Below, piece by piece: positions 1-8,644 of a DNA stretch of 64,000 bases (within the stretch, counting starts at the first letter, position 1; every line of letters begins with the position of its first letter). The position numbers and the translations under genes were made by a program. This DNA is from an uncultured Pseudomonadales bacterium. Its GTDB lineage: Bacteria; Pseudomonadota; Gammaproteobacteria; Pseudomonadales; Azotimanducaceae. The DNA is taken from NCBI GenBank assembly GCA_958296165.1, contig OY282447.1, positions 1,736,001 through 1,800,000 of the forward strand, in the 5' to 3' direction. A model generated the notes under the pieces. That model worked only from the letters and a program-made list of their open reading frames with translations. It was not told the DNA's origin and did no database searches.

Positions 1-771
1 TGCTGCGTAGTTGGCTGTTTCGTCCTGCGGCAGCGGGCTCTGACCTGGCTGAAGGCTCTGGCGATAACGCGCCGGCACATAGGCATTGGTGCCGACGTGC
101 ATGGAGAGCGGGAAGTTCGCCTCTTCCGCGAGCGACCAAACCGGCTCGTAGCATTCGTCCTTGTAGGGTTGTTCCGGCGGCGCGGAGCAGGGAATGCAGC
201 CGCCCTTGAAGCCCTTCTTGATGACCCGGCCGAGTTCTTGAACAGCGGCTTCGGGGTCTTGGATGGGGATGGCAGCCAGTCCGAACAGGCGGCCGTTGGA
301 GGCGCTGGCGTAGTCGTGCAGCCAATCGTTGTAGTTCTTCTGGCAAGCCACCAAGAGTTCCGTGTTCTCGAAGCTGAACAAGCCGAAGAAACCGGGATAG
401 AGGAACTCGGCGTCTATGCCGTCTTCGTCCTGATCCTCGTGCCGCCAGGCGCCGTCGCGGATGCCGGGGCGCAAGCCCTCGTAGCCTTTGGCGAGGATGC
501 GCTTCGCTTCGTCGTCGCGCATGTCGTCCACTTCCGGCTTGTGGCCGCGGCGCCGTTGCAGGGTGATGCCATCGCGCTTGCGCATGCCGGCGAAGCCCAT
601 GCGGCGGCGCACGCCGCGCGGCCCCTTGGCGGGAATGATGATCGCGTCGTCTACGGTGCCCGCGCCGACAACGCGCGGCGCGTCGTCGCCGAAGCGTTCG
701 ACGAGGCCGGTGAACACGGCCTCGGATTCGACCACATGCGAATCGGCGGAAATCGGCCTTAGTGCCGTCAT
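1..771 (-). CDS. Amidohydrolase family protein (3' end outside window)
   Basis: The first 257 codons of a TIM-barrel metal-dependent hydrolase of the amidohydrolase_2 type; the frame stays open to base 1. The N-terminus MTALRPISADSHVVES has the Asp-x-His arrangement expected of the first metal-binding strand, and a later strand with PLSMHVG supplies another His. The middle (GIDAEFLYPGFFGLFS, LAAIPIQDPEAAV) reads like the 2-amino-3-carboxymuconate-semialdehyde-decarboxylase-like branch, but the substrate cannot be read. Start ATG at 771 follows a GGGAG purine box 7 bases away. A paralogue lies at 46100-47263. Confidence 0.8.
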   Translation of the reverse strand, partial: MTALRPISADSHVVESEAVFTGLVERFGDDAPRVVGAGTVDDAIIIPAKGPRGVRRRMGFAGMRKRDGITLQRRRGHKPEVDDMRDDEAKRILAKGYEGLRPGIRDGAWRHEDQDEDGIDAEFLYPGFFGLFSFENTELLVACQKNYNDWLHDYASASNGRLFGLAAIPIQDPEAAVQELGRVIKKGFKGGCIPCSAPPEQPYKDECYEPVWSLAEEANFPLSMHVGTNAYVPARYRQSLQPGQSPLPQDETANYAA

Positions 772-867
772 TGCTTTCTCCCTCTCTTGCTTGCCGAACC
801 GAGCGCCTAACTTTCGCGCAATGGCGGCGGGATGTCCATACGCTGGCGCTTGATGACCGCCGGCAGA

Positions 868-918
868 TCAAACGTTGTCGACGCCCGGCGCGATGGCCAG
901 TGCTCCGACGGAGCGCAC
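868..918 (-). other. Severed 3' end of the restriction-modification gene
   Basis: Removing the IS5-family element and one copy of its TA duplication joins codon CTA of the methylase gene directly to this stretch. It reads in the same frame for 16 codons (starting VRSVGALAIAPG) to a TGA at 868-870. It is therefore the original C-terminal coding end, now stranded on the far side of the element. The next gene on this strand starts at 771. Confidence 0.75.
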
Positions 919-1007
919 TAGGGCGCGTTGACATTTTGGGTTGAAAGTGGCGGAATCCAAGGAGCCGCGCCCACGGAGGGGTGGACGAAGACGCAAGGAG
1001 GCGGGAG

Positions 1008-1382
1008 ATGGGGATGCGGGCTGACCGTTGGATGTTGAGCGATGCGCAATGGGCTCGGATCGAGCCGTTGTGCGCGGGCAGGGAAGGGGATCGAGGCCGC
1101 ACGGGCGAGGACAACAGGCGCTTCGTGGAAGGGGTGCTGTGGATAGGGCGGACGGGTGCGCCGTGGCGCGATCTGCCGTCGCGGCACGGCAAGTGGAACA
1201 CGGTGTTCGTGCGTTTTCGGCGCTGGACGAAGAAGGGCGTTTTCGATCGCATATTCAAGGAGTTGTCGTCGGATCTGGACTTCGGTGAAGTGCAGGTCGA
1301 CGGCACGAACGTGCGCGTGCATCAGCATGCGACGGGGAAAAAGGGGGCGCCGAGACGTCGGGTCATTCGCGCGGCGGCCTGA
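1008..1382 (+). CDS. IS5-family transposase, upstream frame (orfA)
   Basis: The N-terminal part of a split IS5 transposase: LSDAQWARIEPLC, then GVLWIGRTGAPWRDLPSRHG (DUF4096-type) and the start of the DDE domain with the first Asp in VQVDGTNVR. ATG 1008 follows AAGGAGG by 6 bases. The frame stops at 1382, but frame -1 is open from 1289 and continues the protein. A run GGGGAAAAAGGGGG at 1334-1347 is the likely slip site, as known for IS427-type elements. Confidence 0.85.
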   Translation: MGMRADRWMLSDAQWARIEPLCAGREGDRGRTGEDNRRFVEGVLWIGRTGAPWRDLPSRHGKWNTVFVRFRRWTKKGVFDRIFKELSSDLDFGEVQVDGTNVRVHQHATGKKGAPRRRVIRAAA

Positions 1383-1390
1383 CGACGAAG

Positions 1391-1765
1391 ATGGTGGCGC
1401 TGGTGGACGCCGTCGGGAGACTGTCGCGGTTCGCGCTGCTGGCGGGCCAGCGCCACGAGTCGCTGGCGGCGGCGGGCCTGCTGTCGGGTCTGTCGTTCGG
1501 GGCGCTGCTGGCGGACCGGGGCTTCGACGGCGACGGTCTGAGGGCGCTGCTGGCGGCGCGCGGTGCGGAGGCGGTGGTGCCGCCGAAGTCGAACCGCAAG
1601 GCGGCCATCGACTGCGACATGGAGAAGTACCGGCGGCGGCACCATGTGGAGAACTTCTTCTGCCGAATCAAGCACTTCCGCCGCATCGCCACGCGCTACG
1701 ACCAGACCGAGTCGAGCTACGCGGCGATGATCCGCGTCGCCGCCATCTGGCTCGCGCTGGCATAA
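1391..1765 (+). CDS. IS5-family transposase, downstream frame (orfB)
   Basis: The C-terminal catalytic part of the transposase, probably made as an orfA-orfB fusion. The frame is open from 1289; translated after a -1 shift near 1343 it gives SGHSRGGLTTKMVALVDA, the usual IS5 continuation. LLADRGFDGDGLRALL carries the second catalytic Asp, and the C-terminal HHVENFFCRIKHFRRIATRY carries the catalytic Glu. The ATG at 1391 is only the first in-frame Met and has no good ribosome site. Confidence 0.85.
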   Translation: MVALVDAVGRLSRFALLAGQRHESLAAAGLLSGLSFGALLADRGFDGDGLRALLAARGAEAVVPPKSNRKAAIDCDMEKYRRRHHVENFFCRIKHFRRIATRYDQTESSYAAMIRVAAIWLALA

Positions 1766-4293
1766 TTGTCAACGCGCCCTAGGTTGGTCGCTTCGTGCCG
1801 CAACTGGATTCTGGTTTCGATGATGCGCTCGAAATCCGCCGCTAGGCGCTGCGCCTTGTTCTTGCATCGGGGCACCGGAATGGCGAGCTCCCGCACGCGC
1901 CGGCCGATGGTGTCGATGATGTCCTGCGTGAAACGCTTGGCGCGCACCTGCAACTGCACGATCGGCGTGTTGAGCAAGGCGAACAGGAGCCACGGAGACA
2001 TGCGGTCGGGGCGGTGGATGCGGATGCGGTACAGGTGGCTTTGGAACAGCATGGGCAGATCCCAGCGCGTCACGATGGCGGTGGTGCCGATCAGATAGGT
2101 GCCGTCCTTCACCATGAGGATGTCGCCAGCGGCGACGTCTGCCTTGGCTTGGTGGCGTTCGTAGATTTGCGCACTCACGCCGTGTTTGAAATCTGCCTTG
2201 ATCTCCCAATTGGAGATGTCCGAGGTGCGGATGAACGGTATGTCGCCGGTGCCATACGCCATCTTGCCCACTTCCACGCCCGTGGCGAACGAAAGCGTGC
2301 CTTCGGCCGCGAGGTCGCCGAGCGTGGGGAAGCTGAACTCTTGCTCAAGCCGCGCCATCTCGGCGGCGATGTCCGGGTTGTAGTAGCGCGGGATGAACAC
2401 GCCGCCGACGATGTTGGCCGGCGATAAGCTGAAGCCGCGATGGTCCGGCGCGAAGCGCTGCGGGTGCCGTTGCCAGGCCGCGAAGCGCGAGGCGATCTCC
2501 GGCACTTCGTCGAGCAACTCGGATTCGCCATTGGGCAACAGCCGGACGGTGGGATTTCCTCTCGAATCGTGGCCGCACCAGTGCGCCTCGGCCATGAATA
2601 TCGGCGCATCCGGCAACTCTCCGCCGGCGTCGCGAGTGGCGATGAGAACGCACACTTTGGTGTGCGTGCCGCCCTTGCCGCTGGTCTTGAACAATGGCTC
2701 CGGCATGTTGACGATCGCACGGATGTGCAAGTGCGAGCGCAGCCATTGCACGATGTGCCCGTGCGACGGATTGCCGAACACGCTCTCAGGCAGCACGATG
2801 CCGAGCCGCCCGCCGGGTTTCAGTAGCTCGACGCAGCGCTCCAAGAACGGGATCTGCGGAGGCAGCTGCGTGCGCAGAGCGGTCGTTTGCTCCCAAGCGT
2901 GTTCGCCGCTGCCGCGCTTCCACTTCCGACCCAATTGGAACTGGCCGATCACCGCCTCGCCTTTAACGACGATCTTCTTGCCGAACGGAGGATTCGTGAG
3001 GACTACGTCGAACGTGCCAGGGCGCACTTCATCGCGCACCAGCGGCAACCAATCCGCGAACGGATCGAGAGTGTTCTGACAGAAAACGCCGCCGCGGCCG
3101 TCGCCCACCAAGGCCATGTACGCTTTGCACACTTTGGCGAGGAAGGCGTCCTTGTCTACGCCGCGAAAACACTCGGCGGCAACCTCGAACTCGCGCCGAG
3201 CCAGTTGCCGCTCGCTCCAATTTCTGCGCCTTGCATGATCGCCAAGCCGCTCCCATACATGCGACAGCGCCGCGATGAGAAAGCCGCCGGAGCCGCACGC
3301 CGGGTCGATGACCTTCTCGCCGGGCTGCGGGTCCACCATCTTCACGATCATCTCGATGACGTTGCGCGGCGTGAAGAACTGACCCTCCGCGCCGCGCAAT
3401 GCCGGACCGATGAACACCTCGAACGCCTCGCCGATGGCATCTCGGCCTGCTTCGGCGATGGTGTAGGTTTGCAGCTCGCCAACCACGTAGGCGACGCTGT
3501 CGACATCGAGGCGGATGCGCTCCGTTGCCTCGAATACGTCGCCGAACACATGCGCCTTCACCCGCTCGAAGAGTGCGCCGATGCGCGCTGCGACCTCGTC
3601 ACTCGCTTCGCCGACGCCGGCGCGGAACTTCACCACGTCGTCCGGCGCGGTTTCCTGCTCGTCAAGCAGTTTGCAGAACAGCAGGTTGATGATCTCCTGC
3701 GCGAGCGCCTCATCCCGCGTAATGCCGATGGTCATGCCTGCCAGATGATTGCGGATGTCCCGAAACACGGCTTTGAGGTTAGACGGCGCCACGAGGGCCG
3801 CCCTGGTGTAGAGGCCGATGTCTTCAATGCGCTGGCCGCGGCGCGGAATGTTCGGCAGCGTTTGGTAGGTGCGCCGCCCATCGGTGTGGTGAACTTTGCG
3901 CAGGTAGATGTGATCGTCGCCGTTGAACCAGACGCCGACCTGCGCGGCCGACATGTCCATGTAGGGCCGTAGCTGGTGTTCGCCATCCTGCCGAGCGGCC
4001 TTCTTGCATTCGACGATCATCAGGAGTTCGCCTTCTGTGCGACTGGCTTTCTCGAACACTGCGATGTCGACCGGGAACGAGCGATCCGCATCCGACGGCC
4101 GAGCTCGAACACGATGCTGGGGTCGCGTTTGTATTTGCTCCTTGTGGTAGCCGTAGTCCTCTACGAGCCGACGGGCGAATACTTGAATCGCCTCCGCTTC
4201 CTCCGGCGTGGCGCGAATGCGCTGGCCGCTGATGAAATCCACTAGGAACCGGCCCGGCTGATCCTGGAAGGCAGTATTTTGCTCGTTTGTGAT
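1717..4293 (-). CDS. Single-chain restriction-modification protein (HsdR_N + N6-adenine methylase + target-recognition domain), C-terminus altered by IS5
   Basis: Predicted type IIG/type I-like enzyme. About residues 10-120 look like the HsdR N-terminal PD-(D/E)xK fold (FPVDIAVF then LLMIVECKK). Next is an N6-adenine methylase with motif I DPACGSGGF and motif IV LTNPPFG, then LLKPGGRLGIVLPE. The last ~230 residues (from NIVGGVFIPRYYNP) resemble one HsdS half. The IS5 element replaces the last 16 codons with an 18-residue tail ending at 1717. The start is uncertain: the best ribosome site, AAGGAG, sits 7 bases before an ATC at 4293, and the next in-frame usual start is GTG at 4242. Function as a methylase is well supported; cleavage activity is inferred. 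Confidence 0.75.
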   Translation of the reverse strand: MTNEQNTAFQDQPGRFLVDFISGQRIRATPEEAEAIQVFARRLVEDYGYHKEQIQTRPQHRVRARPSDADRSFPVDIAVFEKASRTEGELLMIVECKKAARQDGEHQLRPYMDMSAAQVGVWFNGDDHIYLRKVHHTDGRRTYQTLPNIPRRGQRIEDIGLYTRAALVAPSNLKAVFRDIRNHLAGMTIGITRDEALAQEIINLLFCKLLDEQETAPDDVVKFRAGVGEASDEVAARIGALFERVKAHVFGDVFEATERIRLDVDSVAYVVGELQTYTIAEAGRDAIGEAFEVFIGPALRGAEGQFFTPRNVIEMIVKMVDPQPGEKVIDPACGSGGFLIAALSHVWERLGDHARRRNWSERQLARREFEVAAECFRGVDKDAFLAKVCKAYMALVGDGRGGVFCQNTLDPFADWLPLVRDEVRPGTFDVVLTNPPFGKKIVVKGEAVIGQFQLGRKWKRGSGEHAWEQTTALRTQLPPQIPFLERCVELLKPGGRLGIVLPESVFGNPSHGHIVQWLRSHLHIRAIVNMPEPLFKTSGKGGTHTKVCVLIATRDAGGELPDAPIFMAEAHWCGHDSRGNPTVRLLPNGESELLDEVPEIASRFAAWQRHPQRFAPDHRGFSLSPANIVGGVFIPRYYNPDIAAEMARLEQEFSFPTLGDLAAEGTLSFATGVEVGKMAYGTGDIPFIRTSDISNWEIKADFKHGVSAQIYERHQAKADVAAGDILMVKDGTYLIGTTAIVTRWDLPMLFQSHLYRIRIHRPDRMSPWLLFALLNTPIVQLQVRAKRFTQDIIDTIGRRVRELAIPVPRCKNKAQRLAADFERIIETRIQLRHEATNLGRVDNYASASQMAATRIIAA

Positions 4294-4399
4294 GCTGGCG
4301 CTCCTTTGCAGACCGGCCGCTGGGCCGGCACGACGTGCGTATGGCCAAGCACTGTACAGGAATACAGAACGCGAGCGCAACCAAGTACACGGCCTTCGC

Positions 4400-5629
4400 C
4401 AGGGCGATTGCATTTGAAAATGCCTGCCTATTCGTGGTTGCGGATGTGTCGGATCATGTCGAGGAGGAAGTCGTTGCGCCACATGGCGTTCAGGAACTTG
4501 CGGCGAACGGATCGCTTGTCGGGATGCATCCGTGCGATGTTCAGAGCCAGCCGCCGGATGACCGCCAGGCAGGCCGCGCCGTTGCCCTTGCGGTTGCGCG
4601 CGCGGTCCTCGTCCATCGACACGTCGAGCACCCAGTGCAGGCTGTTCTCGATCGCCCAGTGGGCGCGGGCGATCTGCCCGAAGCGCTCGGCGTCCGGCTG
4701 CGCGCTGAGCAGGCAGTAGCGCGTGTCGACGCTCTCCGAGCCGTCGGCGAGACGCCGCTCCGCGACCACCTTGCCGACGGCCGAGAGGCCGGGCCAGTCG
4801 TGGCGTTCCAGCAGCCAGCCGATGTCGTGGCAGACCGTCGCCGTGCGCTTCTCGACGCGCCCGTGGCCCTTCCCAACCTGTTGATGCGACAGGAGTTTCG
4901 CCGATTCGGGCGGACTGTCCAGATACGTCGCCACGTCCTCGCGCAGGGTCCCCTGGCTGCGCTTGAGCGCCAGCGCGCAGTCGCCGCCCCTGGCGACGAT
5001 CGCCGCCGCCGTGCCGCGCTGCGCGTGCATCGCGTCCGCGGTCACCGTGCGTCCCTTCACGTCGATCAGCTCCAGCAGTTCCGGCAGCGCCGGAATCTCG
5101 TTCGACCTGCCGTCCACCTCGATCTGCGCCAAGGTCAGCTTCGCCTCCGACGCGAACGCCTGCAGCAGGTGCGTCGGCGACCGTTCCGATGCCTTCTCGA
5201 ACGACTGCCGCAGCACCTTGCCGTCCACCGCCACCACCCCGCCGAGACGATCCGCCCAGTTCTGCGCCAGGCGCAGAAGCGTCTTTTGCAGGCCGGACGG
5301 GGCCAGCAGCTTGAACACCCGCGAGAACGTGTCGTGGCTCGGAATCCCGTTCTCCAGCGTCATGAACTGGCGCAGCCACGCCTCGCAGGCGCACCCGTAG
5401 TCCTCCATGTCGACGCATGTGCGCCCGCCCGCGAGCATCGACAGCAGTGCGATCGTCAGCAGCTCGTTGAGGTCGTGGCGCTTGGCGTTGCCGCTCCGAG
5501 GGTCTTCAACTTCTTGAAAAATCGACAGAATCTCCTGCATCCCCTCTCTCCTTCCTTGGATCGAAAAGTCGATTCTGCCCCATCCTCCACTGCGTCGCAG
5601 TTGCCCCATGTCCAAATGCAATCGCCCTG
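4400..5629 (-). mobile_element. ISAs1-family insertion sequence
   Basis: A 1230-bp element with 17-bp perfect inverted ends (CAGGGCGATTGCATTTG at 4400-4416 and its complement at 5613-5629). A perfect 10-bp direct repeat, CGGCCTTCGC, flanks it at 4390-4399 and 5630-5639. That target length and the transposase both fit the ISAs1 family. It sits in the divergent spacer between the restriction-modification gene and the TonB receptor. The perfect duplication suggests a recent insertion. Confidence 0.95.
4428..5540 (-). CDS. ISAs1-family transposase
   Basis: A 370-residue DDE transposase. The N-terminal associated domain reads FQEVEDPRSGNAKRHDLNEL; the core has VVAVDGKVLR (first Asp), VTADAMHAQR (second Asp) and HWAIENSLHWVLDVSMDEDR (catalytic Glu). 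ATG 5540 is chosen because AAGGAGAGAGG lies just upstream; the frame extends further upstream towards the terminal repeat without a good start. No frameshift is visible, so the element looks intact. Confidence 0.93.
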   Translation of the reverse strand: MQEILSIFQEVEDPRSGNAKRHDLNELLTIALLSMLAGGRTCVDMEDYGCACEAWLRQFMTLENGIPSHDTFSRVFKLLAPSGLQKTLLRLAQNWADRLGGVVAVDGKVLRQSFEKASERSPTHLLQAFASEAKLTLAQIEVDGRSNEIPALPELLELIDVKGRTVTADAMHAQRGTAAAIVARGGDCALALKRSQGTLREDVATYLDSPPESAKLLSHQQVGKGHGRVEKRTATVCHDIGWLLERHDWPGLSAVGKVVAERRLADGSESVDTRYCLLSAQPDAERFGQIARAHWAIENSLHWVLDVSMDEDRARNRKGNGAACLAVIRRLALNIARMHPDKRSVRRKFLNAMWRNDFLLDMIRHIRNHE

Positions 5630-5699
5630 CGGCCTTCGCGCCTACGCACCTGCGCTAGGATGGCGACTCGAACGAAACAGCTAAGTTCGGGAGTGGGCG

Positions 5700-8549
5700 A
5701 TGGGGAAGATTGGAGATGCGACGGTAGGGAGAGCGGCTAGCGGGAACGGCGCCCGTCTCGCCGCGTTCGTGGTTGTCGCGGCGTCGGTTTGCACGGCAAA
5801 TGCGCAGAGCCAAGCCGAAGGACTGGCGCATCTCGAGGACGTCGAAGTGGTCGTTACTATCGGTTCGCGCCGCGCCGCCCGTTCGGCGGCGGATTCGGCC
5901 GCGCCGGTGGACACTATCAGCGGCGACGACTTCACCGATCAAGCGAGCTCGGACATGAGTGATCTGCTGCGCTTGATCGTGCCTTCCTACAACGTCAATA
6001 CGCAGCCAATCTCCGACGGCGGCACTATCGTTCGCCCGGCCAACTTGCGCGGCCTGTCGCCCGACCAAACTCTGGTGCTGTTGAATGGCAAGCGCCGCCA
6101 CCGTGCCGCCGTCATCACCTTCCTCGGCGGCGGCTTGGCGGACGGTGCCCATGGGCCGGATGTCGGCGTGTTCCCGGCCATCGGCCTCAAGCAGGTGGAA
6201 GTGCTGCGCGATGGCGCAGCTTCGCAATACGGCTCGGACGCCATCGCCGGCGTTGTCAACTTCGTGCTAAAGGACGATGCGCAAGGCGGCGCATTGGAGG
6301 TCAAGGGCGGTTCCACCTATTCTGGCGACGGCGACAACTACCAAGTGGCGGGCAATGTGGGCCTGCGGCTCGGTGCCGCGGGCTTTCTCAACCTGTCCGC
6401 GGAATACGGTGCCACTGAAGGCACCATTCGCTCCGTACAGCGCGGCGATGCGCTCGATCTGATCGCCGTCGGCAACACCGCGATCACCGACATCTCGGTG
6501 AACGGGATTACCCGCGAGGTGACGCAGATATGGGGTCAGCCGGAGATCGACGACAACCTGAAGCTGTTCGCAAACGCCGGTTACGAGATCGGCGCTACGG
6601 CCGAACTGTACGCCTTCGGCAACCATGCCGAGCGCACGGCCGAGGGAGGCTTCTTCTTTCGCCATCCCACCGGCTTGGACAACCGGCGCATCTACGACGG
6701 GCCGCGCGTCAATCCGGCCAACGGCAATGCCGTGTCGACGGATGCCGACGGTACGATCCGCGACGTGATCACCGGCGCTGTCATTGCCACCACGGCGGCG
6801 TCGGTGCGCGTTGGCGACCTCAGCGGCGGCGATAGCGGCGACTGTCCGGCCGGCATCCCCACCATCGCAGCCGGCTTGCTGCCGGATCCAACCATCTTAG
6901 CGCAAGTGCGCTCGGACCCCAATTGCTTCTCGTTCGTGGAGATGTTTCCCGGCGGCTTTGTGCCGCGCTTCGGCGGCGACAGCGTGGATCGCTCGCTGGT
7001 GTTGGGCGTGCGCGGCTTGCTGAACATCGGCACCGGCCTGCTCTACGACGTGAGCTACGGCTACGGCTACAACCAGATCGCCTATTTCATTAAGAACACG
7101 GTCAATGCCAGCCTCGGGCCGGACACGCCGACCTCGTTCAAACCCGGCGACTACGAGCAGATCGACCGCAACTTCAACATCGACCTTTCCTACGAAATGC
7201 CGGTAGCAGCCCTCGCTTCCAGCCTCCATCTTGCCGCCGGCTTCGAGCTGCGCGAAGAGCAATTCGACATTACCGCTGGCGACGTGGCCTCGCATGCCTT
7301 GGGGCCGCTCGCCCGGCCGAGCGCAGCGTTTCCCGCCGGCCAAGGCTTCGCGTCGAGCTCCAATGGCTTCGGCGGCTTCACGGACAGCAGTTCCAACGCC
7401 GAGGACAACATCGCTTTCTACGGTGAAGTCGAGGCCGACGTCACCGAGCAGTTGACGCTGCAGGGCGCGGTGCGCTGGGAGGACTTCAGCACCTTCGGCA
7501 GCACCGCCAACTACAAGCTCGGCGGTCTATGGCGGGCCAGCGACCTAGTGAGCGTGCGCGCCACCGTCTCTACGGGCTTTCGGGCGCCCACCGCCGGTCA
7601 GGCCAACGTCAAGAACGTCAGCACGGCGTTCTCCGGCGCGGTCATCATGGAAGAAGGCACGTTGCCTTTGTCGAGCGCTGCCGGTCGGTTCGTGAACGAG
7701 CAGCTAGGTGGCATCTTCACCTTGAATGCGGAGTCGGCTCGCAATTTCTCCATCGGCATGACGCTGCCAATCGGGCCGGTCGAAGTCACGATGGATTACT
7801 TCAACGTGGCCGTAGAGGATCGCATCGCCATCTCTGAGCAACAGGACTTCCGCGGCCTCTTGGTGCAGGCCGGCCTGCGCAACGGTTTGACGCTAGCGGA
7901 CTTGCAGATTAGCGCGGATGCCAACGGCGACGGTGCCATCAACGCCAACGACGGCGAAACCAGCCGGATTCTGAACGCGCTGAACGGCGCTGGCGTGCTC
8001 GACGCCGCCGACTTCGCCGGCTCTGAAGACCTCGCTACGTTCGCCTTCTTCAGCAACGACTTCGACACGGAAACCACCGGTGTCGACCTGGTCGCAAGCG
8101 CGCGCATGAACTGGTTTGGCGGCGACAGCGTGCTGGCCCTGGCACTCAACCGCACCAACACCGAAGTAACCCGAGTCGGCGGCCTCGGCGCTACCCGACT
8201 GCGCCAAATCGAACAGAACATCCCCAAATGGAAAGGTAACGCCAGCGTGCGTCACTACCAAGGCGATTGGCGCGCGCTGCTGCGGTTGAACTTCCACGGC
8301 GACTATGCCGAGGCGCATCTGGACAACGGCGGCGAGTGGATAGACGTGGCAGGCGAGATGACGTTGGACGCGGAGGTGGGCTATGCGTTCAGCGAGGGCT
8401 TGGAGTTGATCGGCGGCGCTGCCAACGTGCTCAACGATTTCCCGATGCAGCACGAGTTCCAGCGCACTGCCGGCTCCAAGTATCCAACTACCGCGCCGTT
8501 CGGCCTAAGCGGCGGGCAGTATTATCTGAAAGTGCGCTACATCTGGTAG
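5700..8549 (+). CDS. TonB-dependent outer-membrane receptor
   Basis: A 949-residue outer-membrane importer. An N-terminal export signal (LAAFVVVAASVCTANAQSQA) precedes the plug domain: SAAPVDTISGDDF, LRGLSPDQTLVLLNGKRRHR, then QVEVLRDGAASQYGSDAIAG, the plug signature. The remainder is a beta-barrel ending in a typical aromatic residue (YLKVRYIW). A loop at roughly 740 (DANGDGAINANDGE) looks like an EF-hand-like calcium site. The ligand is unknown; the neighbouring dioxygenases suggest a lipid or small organic substrate. The ISAs1 element ends 70 bp upstream and may affect expression. Confidence 0.93.
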   Translation: MGKIGDATVGRAASGNGARLAAFVVVAASVCTANAQSQAEGLAHLEDVEVVVTIGSRRAARSAADSAAPVDTISGDDFTDQASSDMSDLLRLIVPSYNVNTQPISDGGTIVRPANLRGLSPDQTLVLLNGKRRHRAAVITFLGGGLADGAHGPDVGVFPAIGLKQVEVLRDGAASQYGSDAIAGVVNFVLKDDAQGGALEVKGGSTYSGDGDNYQVAGNVGLRLGAAGFLNLSAEYGATEGTIRSVQRGDALDLIAVGNTAITDISVNGITREVTQIWGQPEIDDNLKLFANAGYEIGATAELYAFGNHAERTAEGGFFFRHPTGLDNRRIYDGPRVNPANGNAVSTDADGTIRDVITGAVIATTAASVRVGDLSGGDSGDCPAGIPTIAAGLLPDPTILAQVRSDPNCFSFVEMFPGGFVPRFGGDSVDRSLVLGVRGLLNIGTGLLYDVSYGYGYNQIAYFIKNTVNASLGPDTPTSFKPGDYEQIDRNFNIDLSYEMPVAALASSLHLAAGFELREEQFDITAGDVASHALGPLARPSAAFPAGQGFASSSNGFGGFTDSSSNAEDNIAFYGEVEADVTEQLTLQGAVRWEDFSTFGSTANYKLGGLWRASDLVSVRATVSTGFRAPTAGQANVKNVSTAFSGAVIMEEGTLPLSSAAGRFVNEQLGGIFTLNAESARNFSIGMTLPIGPVEVTMDYFNVAVEDRIAISEQQDFRGLLVQAGLRNGLTLADLQISADANGDGAINANDGETSRILNALNGAGVLDAADFAGSEDLATFAFFSNDFDTETTGVDLVASARMNWFGGDSVLALALNRTNTEVTRVGGLGATRLRQIEQNIPKWKGNASVRHYQGDWRALLRLNFHGDYAEAHLDNGGEWIDVAGEMTLDAEVGYAFSEGLELIGGAANVLNDFPMQHEFQRTAGSKYPTTAPFGLSGGQYYLKVRYIW

Positions 8550-8644
8550 CTGTAACGCGGGGGCTTCTCGTCATCGTGTCGGCGGTGCTTCCAACGTTCG
8601 TGCTTCTTGCGGCACACTCGTGCTATTGCTCAAGGGGGCGAATC

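Larger units (their letters stand above)
921..1779 (+). mobile_element. IS5-family (IS427-type) insertion sequence
   Basis: An 859-bp element. Its ends are inverted repeats: GGGCGCGTTGACA at 921 matches the reverse complement of the right end at 1767-1779. It is flanked by TA on both sides (919-920 and 1780-1781), the target duplication usual for the IS427 group. It carries two overlapping transposase frames joined by a probable -1 frameshift. It is inserted in the last codons of the methylase gene on the opposite strand. Confidence 0.9.

Noticed and set aside
97-762. Plus-strand 221-codon frame
   Set aside because: It mirrors the minus-strand amidohydrolase, has low-complexity Ala/Val composition and no ribosome site.
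2887-3972. Plus-strand 361-codon frame antisense to the methylase
   Set aside because: Shadow frame; the opposite strand carries all conserved methylase motifs.
1717-5418. A 1233-codon minus-strand open frame running from inside the ISAs1 element through the methylase into the IS5 element
   Set aside because: Its first ~330 codons are antisense-like out-of-frame reading of the ISAs1 transposase region; only the part from about 4293 is protein-like.
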